A stretch of 11,419 bases of DNA from CAZGSG01 sp964528095. GTDB lineage: Bacteria > Bacteroidota > Bacteroidia > Chitinophagales > Chitinophagaceae. The stretch is from the NCBI GenBank assembly GCA_964528095.1, contig CAZGSG010000188.1, positions 1 to 11,419 on the forward strand. The letters are read 5' to 3'. Positions 6,884 to 11,419 of the stretch are shown here, in pieces. How positions within the stretch are numbered: position 1 is the first letter of the stretch; each line of letters starts with the position of its first letter. Made by a program: the position numbers and the translations under genes. The notes below the pieces were generated by a model that was not told where the DNA came from, did no database searches, and saw only the letters and a list, made by a program, of their open reading frames with translations.

Positions 6884-7330
6884 ATGCTAATCGACCAAAC
6901 AAAGTTGCATACAATGACGGTGTTGACCTGCACCGGCCCCATGAAACAGTTTCCAACAAAAGATGGTGTTCGCGAACGGTTTGATATTGTTTTCAAGGAG
7001 GGGTATAAAGCAGAGTTTTGCCCGCTGGTGGCAGAGGTTTCGCAAATACCGATCTCCGGGCAAACAATCACCTTTAAGGTAAAACATCGCGGAAATAAAG
7101 GTGATGAAATCGAACTAGCTGCCGTCGAAGGTCAACGTTCACCGGTAGATTCTTCCAATACTGGCCGATACGTCAGCATGAACGGTCACCCTGCTAATAT
7201 TGCTCTTTCCGGTGCATTACGCGCGGCAGAGTTGAAGAAAACAGAGGAAAACCCTATTGTTCTTTCCGATATACTGGACGACGCAGACTCTATCTACGAC
7301 TGGTTGTTGCGAAAGGCAGAGGGTAATTAA
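6884..7330 (+). CDS. Hypothetical protein, possible OB-fold partner of the SMC-like ATPase
   Basis: This 148-residue protein starts two bases after the ATPase stop, so it is almost certainly made with it. Residues 11-80 alternate hydrophobic and polar residues in a pattern that suggests five strands (MTVLTCTG, ERFDIVFKEG, YKAEFCPLVAEV, TITFKVKHRG and DEIELAAVEG), as in an OB fold. A conserved-looking helix follows (HPANIALSGALRAAEL, 102-117), then an acidic helix near the end (LDDADSIYDWLLRKAEG). An OB fold here would suit binding of single-stranded DNA, but there is no SSB-type C-terminal tip and no sequence motif that proves it. A second ATG at residue 11 is an alternative start. The family is not recognised. 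Confidence 0.8.
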   Translation: MLIDQTKLHTMTVLTCTGPMKQFPTKDGVRERFDIVFKEGYKAEFCPLVAEVSQIPISGQTITFKVKHRGNKGDEIELAAVEGQRSPVDSSNTGRYVSMNGHPANIALSGALRAAELKKTEENPIVLSDILDDADSIYDWLLRKAEGN

Positions 7331-7335
7331 TAACG

Positions 7336-7349
7336 TTTAAATTTTTATT
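7336..7349 (+). promoter_or_regulatory. A/T-rich start-proximal leader motif
   Basis: TTTAAATTTTTATT directly precedes the ATG at 7350. It is the second of four similar leaders in the rightward operon and sits in a 19-base gap, so it opens a new translational unit rather than a coupled one. Confidence 0.45.
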
Positions 7350-7931
7350 ATGGAAAAGAAGAATGAACAATCTGAAAAACCAAAAACCAACACACCAGTA
7401 GATGAAAAAGATTCTGCTGGCGTTTCTAGCCTTGATATGGCTATCGTCAATGAACGATATGGTAGCGAATCAGCCGCTAAGATCAGGGAACTGCGAACGC
7501 GAACGGATTCCTTTTATCTAACGGCTGAAATGCTCCGTAAGAGTACATCATCGCGGGCCTTATCACTTGCGGTTACCTGCTTTCAATCAGCCAGGCAAAT
7601 GAGCGGAGTGATACTTGGTGAACGTGGCTCTAAAGACCCATATCCAGATAATGCCAACGTTGCAAAAGAAACGATATATCCGGTTTCAGATCGTGGAAGC
7701 GTACTGACGGAGATACTGACACAATCGAATGAAATCCTGCGTTTGAAACAATTTAGGACGCTGGTTGAAGATGCTATCACAGAACTGATCATCTACATGG
7801 ATAAGGTACCCCATGTTAGTGTCAAGGATTTCGCCTGTACAAACAAGTTTCTGACAGAACTGATCAGCGCTAAAATGTGGCTTGGAGAGAGGTTAGGAGA
7901 AATTCGCGATCAAACTGCTAACACTCAATAA
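7350..7931 (+). CDS. Protein with two tandem Acb2/Tad1-like helical hairpins
   Basis: This 193-residue protein begins with a polar tail (1-28) and contains two related helical hairpins. Hairpin 1 has a helix near 43-64 (KIRELRTRTDSFYLTAEMLR), a short serine turn at 66-68, then SRALSLAVTCFQSARQM. Hairpin 2 has a helix near 131-151 starting LKQFRTLVEDAI and a second helix near 157-184. Segment 73-91 aligns with 166-184 without gaps: T76/T169, S80/S173, A81/A174, G86/G179, L89/L182, G90/G183 and E91/E184 are identical, and R82/K175 is conservative. The SR-x-x-S-L-A-x-T-x-x-x-x-A pattern matches phage hairpins named Acb2/Tad1, which as oligomers sequester cyclic oligonucleotides or cyclic ADP-ribose signals of CBASS and Thoeris. 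Between the hairpins lies KDPYP, common after such hairpins in Bacteroidota. Anti-defence activity is inferred; related hairpins may have other roles. Confidence 0.75.
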   Translation: MEKKNEQSEKPKTNTPVDEKDSAGVSSLDMAIVNERYGSESAAKIRELRTRTDSFYLTAEMLRKSTSSRALSLAVTCFQSARQMSGVILGERGSKDPYPDNANVAKETIYPVSDRGSVLTEILTQSNEILRLKQFRTLVEDAITELIIYMDKVPHVSVKDFACTNKFLTELISAKMWLGERLGEIRDQTANTQ

Positions 7932-7948
7932 GTTATACGACGTTCCAC

Positions 7949-8803
7949 ATGAAAAAAGGCTTTGCCAACGATAAATGGAGTGAATACTTTTTCAACATCT
8001 TCTCAAACCTGACGCATGAGCAGAAACTACGGCTGGACGCAAGTGAAAAATATCTGTTCCGTAGCGAAATGTCGATAAGAAGGTTTGCAGATCAAGGTAC
8101 TCTTGAAGAAAAGGTAGTGATACTGACAAAGTTGGGGTATGACTGGTTTTTCGGTCTCTATCCCGTTGGCAAAGACCTTCCGGCAGTTATGAAGAAGGCA
8201 TACCGGCAGCACACAATTAAGAACACCCGTGCCGAGGTTATTCAGGATATGATTGAAAGCCATGTGTTTATATTAGATAACAAGGCCGTAGCAACCGCCC
8301 TGGCGATGATGGGGCAAAACAATCATTCCGATGCTTTTTACATCAATCGGCACTTTTTCCAGTTGCCTAAGATGTTGGAACAGTATGAATTGAGCAGTAG
8401 TAAGCTCTTTGAGTTCTTTACCAGCCAGAACCCCATTAAAGAATCTGCGGAGTTCAGGGCCGGATTGCAAACAATGGACAAACTCATAGGGCTTGTTAGC
8501 CAAATGTTTACGGTCGAACAAAATGCCGATTTCTTGTTTAAGCTAACCCGGTTGGATATTCGGATTTTACTACTGCTCTTTCCTTTTCGCAATAACTATG
8601 TGAGTTTGGACTATTTAAAGCGTCACCTGCACCCGGAATACAGCCCTAAAGCGATAGCCGCTCGGTGTACTTTTCTGTTCATGAAACGTAACCTGATAGA
8701 TAAGCTACCGAAAACAAATCCAATATCTTATACTATAAAATCAGACGGTATTTTGATATTGGGTGAACTCCTGAATCAAATTATGAGACAATCAACAATT
8801 TAA
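7949..8803 (+). CDS. Hypothetical protein with C-terminal winged-helix-like domain
   Basis: This 284-residue protein has two parts. The first 190 residues are helical with many aromatic residues (for example YDWFFGLYP near 64-72) and match no family I know. Residues 199-282 read as a MarR/PadR-style winged helix: helix LTRLDIRILLLLF, the turn NNYVSLDYLKRHL, a recognition-type helix SPKAIAARCTFLFMKRNLI, a wing-like ISYTIKSDG, and the dimerisation-type helix ILILGELLNQIM. This supports DNA binding and regulation or replication initiation. It begins 17 bases after the preceding gene without the A/T-rich leader seen elsewhere, and ends four bases before the ParB-like gene, with which it probably works. 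Function is inferred. Confidence 0.8.
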   Translation: MKKGFANDKWSEYFFNIFSNLTHEQKLRLDASEKYLFRSEMSIRRFADQGTLEEKVVILTKLGYDWFFGLYPVGKDLPAVMKKAYRQHTIKNTRAEVIQDMIESHVFILDNKAVATALAMMGQNNHSDAFYINRHFFQLPKMLEQYELSSSKLFEFFTSQNPIKESAEFRAGLQTMDKLIGLVSQMFTVEQNADFLFKLTRLDIRILLLLFPFRNNYVSLDYLKRHLHPEYSPKAIAARCTFLFMKRNLIDKLPKTNPISYTIKSDGILILGELLNQIMRQSTI

Positions 8804-8807
8804 GTCT

Positions 8808-9779
8808 ATGCCAAAACAACTTTCCCTTTATGAAAAGCTGGAAAACGGCGCTGGTCGGGACGTATGGCGCTCCGAGGCGAAAACCTTCCGCTCTACTTAT
8901 AAAATCCCTGTAAAAAACGTGATCATTCTCCCAGGTTGGAACGCCCGGACCATTTTTGAGGGCATTGAAGAGCTGGCAGAGGATATTTTGCAGAATGGCC
9001 TTAATGAGCCATTAGAAGGCGTTATGGACGCTACCGGCAAATTCATGCTTACGGATGGCGAACGCCGGTTCCGGGCAATCCAGCTACTAAGAAAGCGAAA
9101 GGAAGAAGGTTTTGACGAGGTTGAGGTCGTGCCGGTTCCCAAAAGCATGAAAGCCCCGGATATTATCATCCGAATGCTATCGTCAGGCGTTCAAAAATCC
9201 ATGTACAAGGAAGTAGAGGTTGCAAACGGCCTCCTTCGCCTGAAAACGGATTTTGAACTGTCCAACGATGAGATTGGTAAAAAAATGGGGCGTAGTCGCC
9301 AGTGGGTTGATAATATGATCAAGCTGGCAAAGGCCCCGGAACCTGTGAAAAAGGAAGTTGCCGAGGGAAAGATCAAGAAAACCGCAGTCGTGGTACCCCA
9401 AAAGGAGGATATAAAGGAAGTTGCTGCAGGTCTGACGAAACCGGCAATTACACCTGGTTTGCCTCCATCCCTGAAAACGGAAAATAAAAAAGCCGAAGAG
9501 CAGCAAGCCCAGGCCGGTGCCGGCATTGCCGCATCAGCTCCCGCTACTAATGTTTCCGGTAAAGATGCATTGCAGGGCGTGAATTTCGATAAAGAAGTGA
9601 ATGAGCAGGAAGCATTAATCAATCGCATCGCGAAAAACCTGAACAAGATCGAGCCATTGGGTAAAGGCTTGAACGATCAGGGTCAAAAAGATCTCGATAC
9701 ATACCTCGGATGTATCCGAAAAGATGTTGAAGAATTGAAACAGTATTATTCCAAAATAAAAAATCGTCAAGTAAAATGA
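8808..9779 (+). CDS. ParB-like DNA-binding protein
   Basis: This 323-residue protein has a ParB/sulfiredoxin-type N-terminal domain: NARTIFEGIEELAEDILQNG (45-64) is the usual segment that follows the first strand, and LTDGERRFRA (81-90) contains the GERR motif that binds nucleotide in ParB-family CTPases. A second conserved region lies at 119-145 (IIIRMLSSGVQKSMYKEVEV). A helix-turn-helix follows, LSNDEIGKKMGRSRQWVDNM (151-170). After an alanine- and glutamine-rich linker (about 205-250), residues 265-320 form a helical, likely coiled-coil tail. Phage ParB-like proteins act in plasmid-like partition, gene regulation or as nucleases; no ParA is in the window, so partition is unproven. The TGA stop overlaps the next ATG as ATGA. 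Confidence 0.9.
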   Translation: MPKQLSLYEKLENGAGRDVWRSEAKTFRSTYKIPVKNVIILPGWNARTIFEGIEELAEDILQNGLNEPLEGVMDATGKFMLTDGERRFRAIQLLRKRKEEGFDEVEVVPVPKSMKAPDIIIRMLSSGVQKSMYKEVEVANGLLRLKTDFELSNDEIGKKMGRSRQWVDNMIKLAKAPEPVKKEVAEGKIKKTAVVVPQKEDIKEVAAGLTKPAITPGLPPSLKTENKKAEEQQAQAGAGIAASAPATNVSGKDALQGVNFDKEVNEQEALINRIAKNLNKIEPLGKGLNDQGQKDLDTYLGCIRKDVEELKQYYSKIKNRQVK

Positions 9780-10153
9780 GTGGTTTATTAAAAGAAATCA
9801 ATTTCAAGATTGAGGCTCTTGGTGATGGCAACCGTGGTAAAGTAAGTGACGGCTATCACACTTTCGACGAGTTGTATGATCATCGCATTCGCTTATATAT
9901 CGAGTTGACGAAAGAGTATGCGAATCATACTGTCACTGTATGGTGTTCAAAGAAACATTCCGATGGTACCGAGTGGCCCGGTTGGTTTATTCTTGGCATT
10001 AACAAAGAGCCAGGCAAGCAAATCAGTTATCATCTTCCTTCTCAATATTGGGACGAGGTTTCCGATTATGCATTGGTGATTGATCAGGCGCCACCTTTTG
10101 ATGGTCATACCTCGGCCGATGTATTAGAGCGATTGAAAAGCCTGTCACAATAA
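9776..10153 (+). CDS. WDGH-domain-like small phage protein
   Basis: This 125-residue protein matches the pattern of a small phage family I know as the WDGH domain: DGYHTFDELYDHR (25-37), H61 followed by DG, GWFILGI (69-75), QISYHLP (82-88), a tryptophan at 92, and near the end FDGHTSADVLERL (108-120). The WDGH that names the family appears here as FDGH, so the tryptophan is replaced by phenylalanine. The conserved histidines and aspartates suggest a metal or substrate site, but the biochemical role is unknown to me. The start overlaps the ParB-like stop by four bases, so translation is coupled. No membrane segment or signal is present. Confidence 0.85.
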   Translation: MSGLLKEINFKIEALGDGNRGKVSDGYHTFDELYDHRIRLYIELTKEYANHTVTVWCSKKHSDGTEWPGWFILGINKEPGKQISYHLPSQYWDEVSDYALVIDQAPPFDGHTSADVLERLKSLSQ

Positions 10154-10166
10154 TTAAAATTTTTGT
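10154..10166 (+). promoter_or_regulatory. A/T-rich start-proximal leader motif
   Basis: TTAAAATTTTTGT abuts the ATG at 10167. It is the third of four similar leaders in the rightward operon and fills the whole 13-base gap after the WDGH-like gene. Confidence 0.45.
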
Positions 10167-10505
10167 ATGAAGAAATTCCAGATTCGGTTTACAAAGAATG
10201 GTTGCGGTCACTTTGAATATTTCGAGGCAGATAAAGATTTCGTGAAAGCAGCGGAAGAAAAAGCCAATGCATATTTGGAAAAAGGACTGACAAAGCCCGG
10301 ACCTTTCAACGCATTTGAACCAATAAAAACTATTACCGTTGTGGAGTATGATAATGAGAAAAAGGAAACAAAACGTAGTGGGATAAAATTCAAACTCCGC
10401 CTTCAGAAAGTAGTTGCGAAGTATTCCAGTGGCCGGAAACAAACAACATACTGGTACGAAGGAGATAAAGAAGGTGAGGTCTTAACAGCCACACAACAGG
10501 TGTAG
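10167..10505 (+). CDS. Hypothetical small protein (112 aa)
   Basis: I do not recognise this 112-residue, basic protein. It opens with a strand (KKFQIRFTKNG), followed by an acidic helix DKDFVKAAEEKANAYL (about 23-38), then strands around TITVVEYD and IKFKLRLQKVVAKYS, and a C-terminal YWYEGDKEG segment. This order suggests a small alpha/beta fold. No cysteine or histidine cluster that would bind metal is seen. It is preceded by one of the A/T-rich leaders and its TAG stop is the first base set of the tRNA-like element's outer helix (G10505), so the two are on one transcript or overlap in function. No function is assigned. Confidence 0.75.
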   Translation: MKKFQIRFTKNGCGHFEYFEADKDFVKAAEEKANAYLEKGLTKPGPFNAFEPIKTITVVEYDNEKKETKRSGIKFKLRLQKVVAKYSSGRKQTTYWYEGDKEGEVLTATQQV

Positions 10506-10599
10506 GCGGTGAACGCGAGTAGCTTAATGGCAAGGAAAAGCAAAGGGGCTCATAACCCCTTATGGTTGGGTTGAAAGTGCCCCTCGCAAAGTAGCCGCC
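10505..10599 (+). other. Outer helix enclosing the tRNA-like element
   Basis: GGCGGT (10505-10510) pairs with GCCGCC (10594-10599), including one T-G wobble, and encloses the whole tRNA-like fold with short unpaired spacers on each side. The first G is the last base of the preceding gene's TAG stop. This leader-trailer pairing could help a precursor fold or mark a processing site. Confidence 0.45.
10514..10588 (+). tRNA. tRNA-like element, CAU anticodon, initiator-like traits, weak T arm
   Basis: The sequence folds as a cloverleaf. The acceptor GCGAG (10515-10519) pairs with CTCGC (10583-10587). T8 and A9 equivalents are at 10520-10521. The D stem is GCTT/AAGC (10522-10525 with 10538-10541), with GG in the loop. 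The anticodon stem AGGGG/CCCCT (10544-10548 with 10556-10560) encloses a seven-base loop CTCATAA with CAU at 10551-10553. The T arm is weak: only GGGT/GCCC (10568-10571 with 10579-10582) with loop TGAAAGT, lacking the usual TTC. Traits shared with bacterial initiator tRNA are the run of G-C pairs below the anticodon loop and a C-A mismatch (10514 with 10588) at the acceptor end. No CCA follows. Methionine or lysidine-modified isoleucine are the possible identities if it is functional; it may be degenerate or a mimic. Confidence 0.55.
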
Positions 10600-10604
10600 A
10601 CACT

Positions 10605-10618
10605 TTTAAACTTTTACT
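10605..10618 (+). promoter_or_regulatory. A/T-rich start-proximal leader motif
   Basis: TTTAAACTTTTACT directly precedes the ATG at 10619, just after the tRNA-like element. It is the fourth similar leader in the rightward operon. Confidence 0.45.
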
Positions 10619-10825
10619 ATGGATAGTCAGGAAGCGCTTATTAAAGCAAAAGAGAATGCACAGAGGCAATTAGTAAAATTGGCCGATTTAATGGAGACGT
10701 GTGAAAGAGGTAGCAGGGAATATAAATCCTATGCACGGGAGTATCGTATCTATGCCAAAATTGTAATGCCCGAAATGTTTAATAAAAAGAAGAAGGCGGC
10801 TGGCAAGTCCGGTGGAGTGGCATAG
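10619..10825 (+). CDS. Small helical basic protein (68 aa)
   Basis: I do not recognise this 68-residue protein. It reads as one or two charged helices: ALIKAKENAQRQLVKLADLM (6-25) and REYKSYAREYRIYAKIVMPE (33-52), followed by a lysine-rich flexible tail NKKKKAAGKSGGVA. Such a tail could touch nucleic acid. The start is supported by an A/T-rich leader. The stop lies inside a GTGGC-ATA-GCCAC hairpin (10817-10829), so termination of translation would sit on an RNA structure. No function is assigned. Confidence 0.6.
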   Translation: MDSQEALIKAKENAQRQLVKLADLMETCERGSREYKSYAREYRIYAKIVMPEMFNKKKKAAGKSGGVA

Positions 10826-10853
10826 CCACATAAAAATTTCCACTTCGGAGTGG
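10817..10853 (+). other. Two adjacent hairpins with a competing pairing, ahead of the MazG-like gene
   Basis: GTGGC (10817-10821) pairs with GCCAC (10825-10829). CCACT (10840-10844) pairs with AGTGG (10849-10853) around a TCGG loop. AGTGG at 10816-10820 can instead pair with CCACT at 10840-10844, so the two folds exclude each other, as in an attenuator. The second hairpin is followed by only a short T-run (TTTATAA), so it is at best a weak terminator. It lies in the 148-base gap before the gene at 10974. I see no other feature in that gap. Confidence 0.35.
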
Positions 10854-10973
10854 TTTATAACCCGTAAAAAAGCAGCAATATGGCAATGGGTGGAAATCCC
10901 GGAGCTTGCTGATACGCAGAAGAACGCTGGTAGTTTAGCCCGGACATTTGCCGCCTCTTTAAATAAAAATGAT

Positions 10974-11306
10974 ATGACAATAGAAACCGCAGTCCACGAA
11001 TGGATGGCATGGACAAAAGAAAATTTTCCAAAATCGACAGCCGAAAGTTCTTTGGTTCACCTGCAAAGAGAAATCAAAGAAGTACTGGAAGAATTGAATG
11101 CAGATGAACCGTCGCCGCGACAGCATGAGGCTGTAATGTCATTGATGGAATATGCTGACTGCATTCTATGTTTATTAACTTCTGCGGGCATGGCAGGATT
11201 AACTATTGATCAGTTGTTTAGAGCAATCATAAACAAAATGCAGATCAATTATAAACGGAAGTGGGTTGATAACGGCGATGGCACCTATTCACACGTAAAA
11301 GAATAG
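10974..11306 (+). CDS. MazG-like nucleotide pyrophosphohydrolase
   Basis: From the ATG at 10974 this is a 110-residue protein of the all-alpha MazG/dUTPase superfamily. The metal motif is clear: E33-x-x-E36 (REIKEV) and, 22 residues after E36, E59-x-x-D62 (MEYADCI). These acidic residues hold magnesium to split nucleoside triphosphates into monophosphates and pyrophosphate. Other typical parts are HEWMAW at the N-terminus, the HLQREI helix, the AGMAGLTIDQLFRAI helix, and KMQIN-x-x-R-x-W near the end. It resembles the phage dATP/dGTP-type branch. The frame remains open upstream to a GTG at 10812, but that would overlap the previous gene and run through hairpins; 10974 is the first ATG and has an A-rich leader. 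It would adjust the nucleotide pool for phage DNA synthesis or remove alarmone or modified nucleotides. Confidence 0.85.
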   Translation: MTIETAVHEWMAWTKENFPKSTAESSLVHLQREIKEVLEELNADEPSPRQHEAVMSLMEYADCILCLLTSAGMAGLTIDQLFRAIINKMQINYKRKWVDNGDGTYSHVKE

Positions 11307-11308
11307 AC

Positions 11309-11419
11309 ATGGCAAAACTTAAAGTGCAGCAATTTGGAATGAGTATGCACATGAAAATGGATGGCGGTAATTTGTATTCTTATGAAGGATATATAGATCA
11401 ACCCGGCCACCCTTTACAT
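11309..11419 (+). CDS. Hypothetical protein, cut by the window edge
   Basis: An open frame begins with ATG two bases after the stop of the MazG-like gene and runs to the end of the window without a stop, giving 37 residues. The start MAKLKVQQFG is followed by a methionine-rich stretch (MSMHMKMDGG) and an aromatic, turn-rich stretch (NLYSYEGYID). The tight spacing supports a co-translated gene. The visible part is too short to suggest a family. Confidence 0.6.
   Translation, partial: MAKLKVQQFGMSMHMKMDGGNLYSYEGYIDQPGHPLH

Noticed and set aside
6884..7330. A firm call of this gene as SSB.
   Set aside because: The strand pattern is suggestive, but there is no SSB motif and no acidic D-x-P-F tip, so only a possible OB fold is claimed.
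10830..10930. A second tRNA, suggested by GGGTGGAAATCCC resembling a T arm.
   Set aside because: No acceptor, D or anticodon arm could be built around it, and the loop differs from the usual TTC type.
10812..10973. A 54-residue N-terminal extension of the MazG-like protein from a GTG start.
   Set aside because: It overlaps the previous gene, runs through two hairpins, has no resemblance to the family, and the first ATG at 10974 gives a normal-length protein with an A-rich leader.
1..11419. CRISPR array, insertion sequence, integrase or attachment site.
   Set aside because: No spaced direct repeats, transposase or recombinase genes, or terminal inverted repeats were seen on either strand.

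Overview
The window looks like the early (replication, recombination and regulation) region of a double-stranded DNA phage or prophage of a Bacteroidota host, possibly a Chitinophaga-like one. The evidence is: a helicase/loader/initiator cassette beside an HNH protein; many small tightly packed genes, often touching or overlapping; A/T-rich leaders instead of Shine-Dalgarno sites; and promoter boxes of the Bacteroidota -7 type (TAnnTTTG). No structural, packaging, lysis or integrase gene is present. The host assignment is inference from style, not from a marker gene.

Layout. Everything diverges from a short A/T-rich control region at about 4986-5090, which carries one TAnnTTTG box on each strand at nearly the same distance from each first start codon. 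Leftward (minus strand, 4985 down to 95): an ASCH-like protein, an HNH-type zinc protein, a replication initiator/organiser-like protein, a DnaC-like AAA+ helicase loader, a DnaB-type helicase that ends in an SSB-like DDLPF tail, and two small proteins. Rightward (plus strand, 5091 to the end): a small basic protein, an SMC/RecF-type coiled-coil ATPase, a possible OB-fold protein, a protein with two tandem hairpins resembling the Acb2/Tad1 anti-defence hairpin, a protein with a C-terminal winged helix, a ParB-like protein, a WDGH-type protein, a small protein, a tRNA-like element with a CAU anticodon, another small protein, a MazG-like nucleotide pyrophosphohydrolase, and a gene cut by the right edge.

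How it may work together (inference). The leftward operon opens and copies the phage DNA: the initiator marks the origin, the loader places the helicase, and the HNH and ASCH proteins process or read nucleic acid. The rightward operon supplies an SMC-like ATPase with a possible ssDNA-binding partner, DNA-binding regulators (winged helix, ParB-like), nucleotide pool control (MazG-like), and possibly a cyclic-nucleotide sponge against CBASS or Thoeris type host defence.

The most interesting items are the duplicated Acb2/Tad1-like hairpins, the tRNA-like element with initiator-like traits and an outer flanking helix, the SSB-like tail on the helicase, and a start-proximal motif repeated before four rightward genes. 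No gene-free stretch exceeds 300 bases.
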